Of a stretch of DNA of 64,000 nucleotides, positions 1-12,800 are shown in pieces. The notes under the pieces are model-generated. The model was not told where the DNA came from. It made no database searches and saw nothing but the letters and a program-made list of their open reading frames with translations. Both the position numbers and the translations under genes were made by a program. Numbering within the stretch: the stretch's first letter is position 1; the number at the start of each line of letters is the position of its first letter. Source of the stretch: Bathymodiolus brooksi (Eukaryota; Mollusca; Bivalvia; Mytilida; Modiolidae); contig OY804589.1 of NCBI GenBank assembly GCA_963680875.1, forward strand, positions 2,108,001 through 2,172,000, in the 5' to 3' direction.

Positions 1-110
1 TTGTACTTTTTCTTTTGCCCATTGTGTTCTCTGTTCTTCTTTGATATATGGATTCTGGTTACACCTTTGGTATCTTCAAACTCTTCTTATCCCAGGCATC
101 TCAACCGAAA
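1..110 (+). mobile_element. 3' tail fragment of the same retroelement as at 38.7-39.5 kb
   Basis: The opening bases (CATTGTGTTCTCTGTTCTTC, then TTTGATATA, and CTTTGGTATCTTCAAACTC) match 39455-39530 almost base for base. At the second site they follow a decayed reverse transcriptase. This fragment is therefore the distal untranslated end of that element, cut by the window edge. The 86-codon open frame here is not a gene. Confidence 0.6.
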
Positions 111-345
111 AATAAATTGCGCATTTAAATTCATTCACAATGATTACAGGTCATTACCCCCTTCTGTTCACAAGTATCAACGTTGTACTATCGTCATCTT
201 AAGATCATTCAATAAACTTCTGTCTCTCACGATGATTGACTTCTTCCGTCCAATTAAATAACATTATCCAAATATGGTATTGTTGATCATTAAAAATGTT
301 AAACAGTGATGGTCTACAACTTTATCAGCAACTATAACAAAAGCA

Positions 346-556
346 AACTACACCTCTGACTCCTCATAGATTACATAATACCAGGAGAACTACACCTCTG
401 ACTCCTCATAGATTACATAATACCAGGAGAACTACACCTCTGACTCCTCATAGATTACATAATACCAGGAGAACTACACCTCTGACTCCTCATAGATTAC
501 ATAATACCAGGAGAACTATACCTCTGACTCCTCATAGATTACATAATACCAGGAGA
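346..556. repeat. 42-bp tandem repeat, five copies
   Basis: The unit is ACTACACCTCTGACTCCTCA followed by TAGATTACATAATACCAGGAGA. The copies are almost identical, which indicates a recent expansion. Confidence 0.92.
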
Positions 557-883
557 ACACGAAGACATAATCTGATTAAAATATATATACATGATATACA
601 TTGTGTACTTACTAGCTCGGAACAGTCAAAACAAAAACAGCGGGAGTAATAAACCAACATCCTCGCATCGTAGCTAGACGTTGAGAAGTCAAAAATGTGT
701 AAAACAAATTAAAAAAATAAAAATAAAAGATAAAACCAAAAATAACGTGCACACATTCACACTAACAACGACCTTACAATTAGAGTGAAAACAGTACATA
801 AGTTGTCTAGAGTTAAACAGGGAACGACGAGGTTAAAGAATGCTCTAGGAACTGATTGAACTTTAACACCTTATCATACGCGT
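557..883. other. Unique AT-rich spacer
   Basis: Between the 42-bp repeat and the large array. No open frame, RNA gene or repeat is recognised. Confidence 0.5.
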
Positions 884-3800
884 CACAATACCAGGATATA
901 GAAGATACATGTAACCAGTGTGAAGCAAAACAAATGTATCTAACATATGTAATAAAGAAGTATATATCTAATTTAATGTGCACGACTCGTTTCTGGAAAA
1001 ACCTTCATCAGGTTCGCTGATGGTCAAAAGATTGGAAAACACAAATAATTTAAAATTCTTTGGGAGCAGGTAAACCAAAGGTCTAACAGAAGGTAAACCA
1101 CAGGACCTAACAGGCATGTAAACCAAAGGTCTAACAGCAGGTAAACTACAGGGCCTAGCAACATGTAAACCACAGGGCCTAACATAAGGTAAGCCACAGG
1201 GCCTAACAGGCAGATAAACCAAAGGGCCTAATAGGCAAGTAAACCAAAGGTATAACAGAAGGTAACCCAAAGGGTCTAACAGGCAGGTAAACCACAGGGC
1301 CTAACAGCAGGTAAACCAAAGGTTTAACAGCAGGTAAACCAAAGGTCTAACAGCAGGTAAACCAAAGGGCCTAACAGCAGGTAAACAAAAGGGCCTAACA
1401 GAAGGTAAACCAAAGGTCTAACAGAAGGTAAACCACAGGGCCTAACAGAAGGTAAACCAAAGGTCTAACAGAAGGTAAACCAAAGGTCTAACAAGGTAAA
1501 CCAAAGGGCCGAACAGCAGGTAAACCAAAGGTCTAACAGAAGGTAAACCACAGGGCCTAACAGATAGGTAAACCACAGGGCCTAACAGAAGGTAAACCAA
1601 AGGGCCTAACAGGTAGGTAAACCACAGGGCCTAACAGAAGGTAAGCCAAAGGTCTAACAGAAGGTAAACCAAAGGTCTAACAGAAGGTAAACCACAGGGC
1701 CTAACAGAAGGTAAGCCAAAGGTCTAACAGAAGGTAAACCAAAGGTCTAACAGAAGGTAAACCAAAGGGCCTAACAGAAGGTAAACCAAAGTTCTAACAG
1801 AAGGTAAACCACAGGGCCTAACAGCAGGTAAACCAAAGGTCTAACAGCAGGTAAACCAAAGGTCTAACAGCAAGTAAACCAAAGGTCTACCAGAAGGTAA
1901 ACCAAAGGTGCAACAGAAGGTAAACCGCAGGGTCTAACAGCAGGTAAACCATAGGATCTAACAGCAGGTAAACCACAGGGCCTAACAGCAGGTAAACAAA
2001 AGGGTCTAACAGAAGATAAACCAAAGGTCTAACAGGCAGGTAAACCAAAGGCCTAACAGAAGGTAAACCAAAGGGTCTAACAGAAGGTAAACCAAAGGGC
2101 CTAACAGCAGGTAAACAAAAGGGTCTAACAGAAGGTAAACCAAAGGGTCTAACAGAAGGTAAACCACAGGGTCTAACAGCAGGTAAACCACAGGGTCTAA
2201 CAGCAGGTAAACCAAAGGTCTAACAGCAGGTAAACCAAAGGTCTAACAGAAAATAAACCAAAGGGCCTAACAGCAGGTAAACCAAAGGGCATAACAGGCA
2301 GGTAAACCAAAGGTCTAACAGAAGGTAAACCACAGGGCCTAACAGAAGGTAAACCAAAGGTCTAACAGAAGGTAAACCAAAGGTCTAACAAGGTAAACCA
2401 AAGGGCCGAACAGCAGGTAAACCAAAGGTCTAACAGAAGGTAAACCACAGGGCCTAACAGAAGGTAAACCAAAGAGCCTAACAGAAGGTAAACCACAGGG
2501 CCTAACAGAAGGTAAGCCAAAGGTCTAACAGAAGGTAAACCAAAGGTCTAACAGAGGGTAAACCAAAGGGCCTAACAGAAGGTAAACCAAAGTTCTAACA
2601 GAAGGTAAACCACAGGGCCTAACAGCAGGTAAACCAAAGGTCACAATACCAGGATATAGAATATACATGTAACCAGTGTGAAGCAAAACAAATGTATCTA
2701 ACATATGTAATAAAGAAGTATATATCTAATTTAATGTGCACGACTCGTTTCTGGAAAAACCTTCATCAGGTTCACTGATGGTCAAAAGATTGGAAAACAC
2801 AAATAATTTAAAATTCTTTGGGAGCAGGTAAGCCAAAGGTCTAACAGAAGGTAAACCACAGGACCTAACAGGCAGGTAAACCAAAGGTCTAACAGCAGGT
2901 AAACCACAGGGCCTAGCAACATGTAAACCACAGGGCCTAACATAAGGTAAGCCACAGGGCCTAACAGGCAGATAAACCAAAGGGCCTAATAGGCAAGTAA
3001 ACCAAAGGTATAACAGAAGGTAACCCAAAGGGTCTAACAGGCAGGTAAACCACAGGGCCTAACAGCAGGTAAACCAAAGGTTTAACAGCAGGTAAACCAA
3101 AGGTCTAACAGCAGGTAAACCAAAGGGCCTAACAACAGGTAAACAAAAGGGCCTAACAGAAGGTAAACCAAAGGTCTAACAGAAGGTAAACCACAGGGCC
3201 TAACAGAAGGTAAACCAAAGGTCTAACAGAAGGTAAACCAAAGGTCTAACAAGGTAAACCAAAGGGCCGAACAGCAGGTAAACCAAAGGTCTAACAGAAG
3301 GTAAACCACAGGGCCTAACAGGTAGGTAAACCACAGGGCCTAACAGAAGGTAAACCAAAGGGCCTAACAGGTAGGTAAACCACAGGGCCTAACAGAAGGT
3401 AAGCCAAAGGTCTAACAGAAGGTAAACCACAGGGCCTAACAGAAGGTAAACCAAAGAGCCTAACAGAAGGTAAACCACAGGGCCTAACAGAAGGTAAGCC
3501 AAAGGTCTAACAGAAGGTAAACCAAAGGTCTAACAGAAGGTAAACCAAAGGGCCTAACAGAAGATAAACCAAAGTTCTAACAGAAGGTAAACCACAGGGC
3601 CTAACAGCAGGTAAACCAAAGGTCTAACAGCAGGTAAACCAAAGGTCTAACAGCAAGTAAACCAAAGGTCTACCAGAAGGTAAACCAAAGGTGCAACAGA
3701 AGTTAAACCGCAGGGTCTAACAGCAGGTAAACCACAGGATCTAACAGCAGGTAAACCACAGGGCATAACAGCAGGTAAACAAAAGGTCTCACAGCAGGTA

Positions 3801-6800
3801 AACCAAAGGCCTAACAGAAGGTAAACCAAAGGGTCTAACAGAAGGTAAACCAAAGGTCTAACAGGCAGGTAAACCAAAGGCCTAACAGAAGGTGAACCAA
3901 GGGGTCTAACAGAAGGTAAACCAAAGGGCCTAACAGCAGGTAAACAAAAGGGTCTAACAGAAGGTAAACCAAAGGGTCTAACAGAAGGTAAACCACAGGG
4001 TCTAACAGCAGGTAAACCACAGGGTCTAACAGCAGGTAAACCAAAGGTCTAACAGCAGGTAAACCAAAGGTCTAACAGAAAGTAAACCAAAGGGCCTAAC
4101 AGCAGGTAAACCAAAGGGCATAACAGGCAGTTAAACCAAAGGTCTAACAGAAGGTAAACCACAGGGCCTAACAGAAGGTAAACCAAAGGTCTAACAGAAG
4201 GTAAACCAAAGGTCTAACAAGGTAAACCAAAGGGCCGAACAGCAGGTAAACCAAAGGTCTAACAGAAGGTAAACCACAGGGCCTAACAGAAGGTAAACCA
4301 AAGAGCCTAACAGAAGGTAAACCACAGGGCCTAACAGAAGGTAAGCCAAAAGTCTAACAGAAGGTAAACCAAAGGTCTAACAGAAGGTAAACCAAAGGGC
4401 CTAACAGAAGGTAAACCAAAGTTCTAACAGAAGGTAAACCACAGGGCCTAACAGCAGGTAAACCAAAGGTCTAACAGCAGGTAAACCAAAGGTCTAACAG
4501 CAAGTAAACCAAAGGTCTACCAGAAGGTAAACCAAAGGTGCAACAGAAGTTAAACCGCAGGGTCTAACAGCAGGTAAACCACAGGATCTAACAGCAGGTA
4601 AACCACAGGGCATAACAGCAGGTAAACAAAAGGTCTCACAGCAGGTAAACCAAAGGCCTAACAGAAGGTAAACCAAATGGTCTAACAGAAGGTAAACCAA
4701 AGGTCTAACAGGCAGGTAAACCAAAGGCCTAACAGAAGGTGAACCAAAGGGTCTAACAGAAGGTAAACCAAAGGGCCTAACAGCAGGTAAACAAAAGGGT
4801 CTAACAGAAGGTAAACCAAAGGGTCTAACAGAAGGTAAACCACAGGGTCTAACAGCAGGTAAACCAAAGGTCTAACAGCAGGTAAACCTAAGGTCTAACA
4901 GAAAGTAAACCAAAGGGCCTAACAGCAGGTAAACCAAAGGGCATAACAGGCAGGTAAACCAAAGGTCTAACAGAAGGTAAACCACAGGGCCTAACAGAAG
5001 GTAAACCAAAGATCTAACAGAAGGTAAACCAAAGGTCTAACAAGGTAAACCAAAGGGCCGAACAGCAGGTAAACCAAAGGTCTAACAGAAGGTAAACCAC
5101 AGGGCCTAACAGAAGGTAAACCAAAGGGCCTAACAGCAGGTAAACCAAAGGGCATAACAGGCAGGTAAACCAAAGGGCATAACAGGCAGGTAAACCAAAG
5201 GTCTAACAGAAGGTAAACCACAGGGCCTAACAGAAGGTAAACCAAAGGTCTAACAGAAGGTAAACCAAAGGGCCTAACAGAAGGTAAACCAAAGTTCTAA
5301 CAGAAGGTAAACCACAGGGCCTAACAGCAGGTAAACCAAAGGTCACAATACCAGGATATAGAAGATACATGTAACCAGTGTGAAGCAAAACAAATGTATC
5401 TAACATATGTAATAAAGAAGTATATATCTAATTTAATGTGCACGACTCGTTTCTGGAAAAACCTTCATCAGGTTCGCTGATGGTCAAAAGATTGGAAAAC
5501 ACAAATAATTTAAAATTCTTTGGGAGCAGGTAAACCAAAGGTCTAACAGAAGGTAAACCACAGGACCTAACAGGCAGGTAAACCAAAGGTCTAACAGCAG
5601 GTAAACCACAGGGCCTAGCAACATGTAAACCACAGGGCCTAACATAAGGTAAGCCACAGGGCCTAACAGGCAGATAAACCAAAGGGCCTAATAGGCAAGT
5701 AAACCAAAGGTATAACAGAAGGTAACCCAAAGGGTCTAACAGGCAGGTAAACCACAGGGCCTAACAGCAGGTAAACCAAAGGTTTAACAGCAGGTAAACC
5801 AAAGGTCTAACAGCAGGTAAACCAAAGGGCCTAACAGCAGGTAAACAAAAGGGCCTAACAGAAGGTAAACCAAAGGTCTAACAGAAGGTAAAGCACAGGG
5901 CCTAACAGAAGGTAAACCAAAGGTCTAACAGAAGGTAAACCAAAGGTCTAACAAGGTAAACCAAAGGGCCGAACAGCAGGTAAACCAAAGGTCTAACAGA
6001 AGGTAAACCACAGGGCCTAACAGGTAGGTAAACCACAGGGCCTAACAGAAGGTAAACCAAAGGGCCTAACAGGTAGGTAAACCACAGGGCCTAACAGAAG
6101 GTAAGCCAAAGGTCTAACAGAAGGTAAACCAAAGGTCTAACAGAAGGTAAACCAAAGGTCTAACAGAAGGTAAACCAAAGGGCCTAAGAGAAGGTAAATC
6201 AAAGTTCTAACAGAAGGTAAACCACAGGGCCTAACAGCAGGTAAACCAAAGGTCTAACAGCAGGTAAACCAAAGGTCCAACAGCAAGTAAACCAAAGGTC
6301 TACCAGAAGGTAAACCAAAGGTGCAACAGAAGGTAAACCGCAGGGTCTAACAGCAGGTAAACCACAGGATCTAACAGCAGGTAAACCACAGGGCCTAACA
6401 GCAGGTAAACAAAAGGTCTCACAGCAGGTAAACCAAAGGCCTAACAGAAGGTAAACCAAAGGGTCTAACAGAAGGTAAACCAAAGGTCTAACAGGCAAGT
6501 AAACCAAAGGCCTAACAGAAGGTAAACCAAAGGGTCTAACAGAAGGTAAACCAAAGGGCCTAACAGCAGGTAAACAAAAGGGTCTAACAGAAGGTAAACC
6601 AAAGGGTCTAACAGAAGGTAAACTACAGGGTCTAACAGCAGGTAAACCACAGGGTCTAACAGCAGGTAAACCAAAGGTCTAACAGCAGGTAAACCGAAGG
6701 TCTAACAGAAAATTAACCAAAGGGCCTAACAGCAGGTAAACCAAAGGGCATAACAGGCAGGTAAACCAAAGGTCTAACAGAAGGTAAACCACAGGGCCTA

Positions 6801-9800
6801 ACAGAAGGTAAACCAAAGGTCTAACAGAAGGTAAACCAAAGGTCTAACAAGGTAAACCAAAGGGCCGAACAGCAGGTAAACCACAGGTCTAACAGAAGGT
6901 AAACCACGGGGCCTAACAGAAGGTAAACCAAAGAGCCTAACAGAAGGTAAACCAAAGGGCCTAACAGAAGGTAAACCAAAGTTCTAACAGAAGGTAAACC
7001 ACAGGGCCTAACAGCAGGTAAACCAAAGGTCACAATACCAGGATATAGAAGATACATGTAACCAGTGTGAAGCAAAACAAATGTATCTAACATATGTAAT
7101 AAAGAAGTATATATCTAATTTAATGTGCACGACTCGTTTCTGGAAAAACCTTCATCAGGTTCGCTGATGGTCAAAAGATTGGAAAACACAAATAATTTAA
7201 AATTCTTTGGGAGCAGGTAAACCAAAGGTCTAACAGAAGGTAAACCACAGGACCTAACAGGCAGGTAAACCAAAGGTCTAACAGCAGGTAAACTACAGGG
7301 CCTAGCAACATGTAAACCACAGGGCCTAACATAAGGTAAGCCACAGGGCCTAACAGGCAGATAAACCAAAGGGCCTAATAGGCAAGTAAACCAAAGGTAT
7401 AACAGAAGGTAACCCAAAGGGTCTAACAGGCAGGTAAACCACAGGGCCTAACAGCAGGTAAACCAAAGGTTTAACAGCAGGTAAACCAAAGGTCTAACAG
7501 CAGGTAAACCAAAGGGCCTAACAGCAGGTAAACAAAAGGGCCTAACAGAAGGTAAACCAAAGGTCTAACAGAAGGTAAACCACAGGGCCTAACAGAAGGT
7601 AAACCAAAGGTCTAACAGAAGGTAAATCAAAGGTCTAACAAGGTAAACCAAAGGGCCGAACAGCAGGTAAACCAAAGGTCTAACAGAAGGTAAACCACAG
7701 GGCCTAACAGGTAGGTAAACCACAGGGCCTAACAGAAGGTAAACCAAAGGGCCTAACAGGTAGGTAAACCACAGGGCCTAACAGAAGGTAAGCCAAAGGT
7801 CTAACAGAAGGTAAACCAAAGGTCTAACAGAAGGTAAACCACAGGGCCTAACAGAAGGTAAGCCAAAGGTCTAACAGAAGGTAAACCAAAGGTCTAACAG
7901 AAGGTAAACCAAAGGGCCTAACAGAAGGTAAACCAAAGTTCTAACAGAAGGTAAACCACAGGACCTAACAGCAGGTAAACCAAAGGTCTAACAGCAGGTA
8001 AACCAAAGGTCTAACAGCAAGTAAACCAAAGGTCTACCAGAAGGTAAACCAAAGGTGCAACAGAAGGTAAACCGCAGGGTCTAACAGCAGGTAAACCACA
8101 GGATCTAACAGCAGGTAAACCACAGGGCCTAACAGCAGGTAAACAAAAGGTCTCACAGCAGGTAAACCAAAGGCCTAACAGAAGGTAAACCAAAGGGTCT
8201 AACAGAAGGTAAACCAAAGGTCTAACAGGCAGGTAAACCAAAGGCCTAACAGAAGGTAAACCAAAGGGCCTAACAGCAGGTAAACAAAAGGGTCTAACAG
8301 AAGGTAAACCACAGGGTCTAACAGCAGGTAAACCACAGGGTCTAACAGCAGGTAAACCAAAGGTCTAACAGCAGGTAAACCAAAGGTCTAACAGAAAATA
8401 AACCAAAGGGCCTAACAGCAGGTAAACCAAAGGGCATAACAGGCAGGTAAACCAAAGGTCTAACAGAAGGTAAACAACAGGGCCTAACAGAAGGTAAACC
8501 AAAGGTCTAACAGAAGGTAAACCAAAGGTCTAACAAGGTAAACTAAAGGGCCGAACAGCAGGTAAACCAAAGGTCTAACAGAAGGTAAACCACAGGGCCT
8601 AACAGAAGGTAAACCAAAGACCCTAACAGAAGGTAAACCACAGGGCCTAACAGAAGGTAAGCCAAAGGTCTAACAGAAGGTAAACCAAAGGTCTAACAGA
8701 AGGTAAACCAAAGGGCCTAACAGAAGGTAAACCAAAGTTCTAACAGAAGGTAAACCACAGGGCCTAACAGCAGGTAAACCAAAGGTCTAACAGCAGGTAA
8801 ACCAAAGGTCTAACAGCAAGTAAACCAAAGGTCTACCAGAAGGTAAACCAAAGGTGCAACAGAAGTTAAACCGCAGGGTCTAACAGCAGGTAAACCACAG
8901 GATCTAACAGCAGGTAAACCACAGGGCATAACAGCAGGTAAACAAAAGGTCTCACAGCAGGTAAACCAAAGGCCTAACAGAAGGTAAACAAAAGGGTCTA
9001 ACAGAAGGTAAACCAAAGGTCTAACAGGCAGGTAAACCAAAGGCCTAACAGAAGGTGAACCAAAGGGTCTAACAGAAGGTAAACCAAAGGGCCTAACAGC
9101 AGGTAAACAAAAGGGTCTAACAGAAGGTAAACCAAAGGGTCTAACAGAAGGTAAACCACAGGGTCTAACAGCAGGTAAACCACAGGGTCTAACAGCAGGT
9201 AAACCAAAGGTCTAACAGCAGGTAAACCAAAGGTCTAACAGAAAGTAAACCAAAGGGCCTAACAGCAGGTAAACCACAGTGCCTAACAGAAGGTAAACCA
9301 AAGGTCTAACAGAAGGTAAACCAAAGGTCTAACAAGGTAAACCAAAGGGCCGAACAGCAGGTAAACCAAAGGTCTAACAGAAGGTAAACCACAGGGCCTA
9401 ACAGAAGGTAAACCAAAGGGCCTAACAGCAGGTAAACCAAAGGGCATAACAGGCAGGTAAACCAAAGGGCATAACAGGCAGGTAAACCAAAGGTCTAACA
9501 GAAGGTAAACCACAGGGCCTAACAGAAGGTAAACCAAAGGTCTAACAGAAGGTAAACCAAAGGGCCTAACAGAAGGTAAACCAAAGTTCTAACAGAAGAT
9601 AAACCACAGGGCCTAACAGCAGGTAAACCAAAGGTCACAATACCAGGATATAGAAGATACATGTAACCAGTGTGAAGCAAAACAAATGTATCTAACATAT
9701 GTAATAAAGAAGTATATATCTAATTTAATGTGCACGACTCGTTTCTGGAAAAACCTTCATCAGGTTCGCTGATGGTCAAAAGATTGGAAAACACAAATAA

Positions 9801-12800
9801 TTTAAAATTCTTTGGGAGCAGGTAAACCAAAGGTCTAACAGAAGGTAAACCACAGGACCTAACAGGCAGGTAAACCAAAGGTCTAACAGCAGGTAAACCA
9901 CAGGGCCTAGCAACATGTAAACCACAGGGCCTAACATAAGGTAAGCCACAGGGCCTAACAGGCAGATAAACCAAAGGGCCTAATAGGCAAGTAAACCAAA
10001 GGTATAACAGAAGGTAACCCAAAGGGTCTAACAGGCAGGTAAACCACAGGGCCTAACAGCAGGTAAACCAAAGGTTTAACAGCAGGTAAACCAAAGGTCT
10101 AACAGCAGGTAAACCAAAGGGCCTAACAGCAGGTAAACAAAAGGGCCTAACAGAAGGTAAACCAAAGGTCTAACAGAAGGTAAAGCACAGGGCCTAACAG
10201 AAGGTAAACCAAAGGTCTAACAGAAGGTAAACCAAAGGTCTAACAAGGTAAACCAAAGGGCCGAACAGCAGGTAAACCAAAGTTCTAACAGAAGGTAAAC
10301 CACAGGGCCTAACAGGTAGGTAAACCACAGGGCCTAACAGAAGGTAAACCAAAGGGCCTAACAGGTAGGTAAACCACAGGGCCTAACAGAAGGTAAGCCA
10401 AAGGTCTAACAGAAGGTAAACCAAAGGTCTAACAGAAGTTAAACCACAGGGCCTAACAGAAGGTAAGCCAAAGGTCTAACAGAAGGTAAACCAAAGGTCT
10501 AACAGAAGGTAAACCAAAGGACCTAACAGAAGGTAAACCAAAGTTCTAACAGAAGGTAAACCACAGGGCCTAACAGCAGGTAAACCAAAGGTCTAACAGC
10601 AGGTAAACCAAAGGTCTAACAGCAAGTAAACCAAAGGTCTACCAGAAGGTAAACCAAAGGTGCAACAGAAGGTAAACCGCAGGGTCTAACAGCAGGTAAA
10701 CCACAGGATCTAACAGCAGGTAAACCACAGGGCCTAACAGCAGGTAAACAAAAGGTCTCACAGCAGGTAAACCAAAGGCCTAACAGAAGGTAAACCAAAG
10801 GGTCTAACAGAAGGTAAACCAAAGGTCTAACAGGCAGGTAAACCAAAGGCCTAACAGAAGGTAAACCAAAGGGTCTAACAGAAGGTAAACCAAAGGGCCT
10901 AACAGCAGGTAAACAAAAGGGTCTAACAGAAGGTAAACCAAAGGGTCTAACAGAAGGTAACCCACAGGGTCTAACAGCAGGTAAACCACAGGGTCTAACA
11001 GCAGGTAAACCAAAGGTCTAACAGCAGGTAAACCAAAGGTCTAACAGAAAATAAACCAAAGGGCCTAACAGCAGGTAAACCAAAGGGCATAACAGGCAGG
11101 TAAATCAAAGGTCTAACAGAAGGTAAACCACAGGGCCTAACAGAAGGTAAACCAAAGGTCTAACAGAAGGTAAACCAAAGGTCTAACAAGGTAAACCAAA
11201 GGGCCGAACAGCAGGTAAACCAAAGGTCTAACAGAAGGTAAACCACAGGGTCTAACAGAAGGTAAACCAAAGAGCCTAACAGAAGGTAAACCACATGGCC
11301 TAACAGAAGGTAAGCCAAAGGTCTAACAGAAGGTAAACCAAAGGTCTAACAGAAGGTAAACCAAAGGGCCTAACAGAAGGTAAACCAAAGTTCTAACAGA
11401 AGGTAAACCACAGGGCCTAACAGCAGGTAAACCAAAGGTCTAACAGCAGGTAAACCAAAGGTCTAACAGCAAGTAAACCAAAGGTCTACCAGAAGGTAAA
11501 CCAAAGGTGCAACAGAAGTTAAACCGCAGGGTCTAACAGCAGGTAAACCACAGGATCTAACAGCAGGTAAACCACAGGGCCTAACAGCAGGTAAACAAAA
11601 GGTCTCACAGCAGGTAAACCAAAGGCCTAACAGAAGGTAAACCAAAGAGTCTAACAGAAGGTAAACCAAAGGTCTAACAGGCAGGTAAACCAAAGGCCTA
11701 ACAGAAGGTGAACCAAAGGGTCTAACAGAAGGTAAACCAAAGGGCCTAACAGCAGGTAAACAAAAGGGTCTAACAGAAGGTAAACCAAAGGGTCTAACAG
11801 AAGGTAAACCACAGGGTCTAACAGCAGGTAAACCACAGGGTCTAACAGCAGGTAAACCAAAGGTCTAACAGCAGGTAAACCAAAGGTCTAACAGAAAGTA
11901 AACCAAAGGGCCTAACAGCAGGTAAACCAAAGGGCATAACAGGCAGGTAAACCAAAGGTCTAACAGAAGGTAAACCACAGGGCCTAACAGAAGGTAAACC
12001 AAAGGTCTAACAGAAGGTAAACCAAAGGTCTAACAAGGTAAACCAAAGGGCCGAACAGCAGGTAATCCAAAGGTCTAACAGAAGGTAAACCACAGGGCCT
12101 AACAGAAGGTAAACCAAAGGGCCTAACAGCAGGTAAACCAAAGGGCATAACAGGCAGGTAAACCAAAGGGCATAACAGGCAGGTAAACCAAAGGGCATAA
12201 CAGGCAGGTAAACCAAAGGTCTAACAGAAGGTAAACCACAGGGCCTAACAGAAGGTAAACCAAAGGTCTAACAGAAGGTAAACCAAAGGTCTAACAAGGT
12301 AAACCAAAGGGCCGAACAGCAGGTAAACCAAAGGTCTAACAGAAGGTAAACCACAGAAGCTAAAGCAAAGGGCCTAACAGGCAGGTAAACCAAAGTGCCT
12401 AACAGAAGGTAAACCACAAGGCCTAACAGGCAGGTAAACCACAGGGGCTAGCAGAAGGTAAGCCAAAGGCCTAACAAAAGGTAAACCACAGGGCCTAACA
12501 GAAGGTAAACCAAAGGGCCTAACAGCAGGTAAACCAAAGGCCTAACAAAAGGTAAACCACAGGGCCTAACAGAAGGTAAACCAAAGGGCCTAACAGAAGG
12601 TAAACCAAAGGTCTAACAGAAGGTAAACCAAAGGTCTAACAGAAGGTAAACCAAAGGTCTAACAGAAGGTAAACCAAAGCGCCTAACAGCAGGTAAGCCA
12701 AAGGTCATAACAGGCAGGTAAACCAAAGGTCTAACAGAAGTTAAACCACAGGGTCTAACAGAACGTAAACCAAAGGTCTAACAGAAGGTAAACCAAAGGG

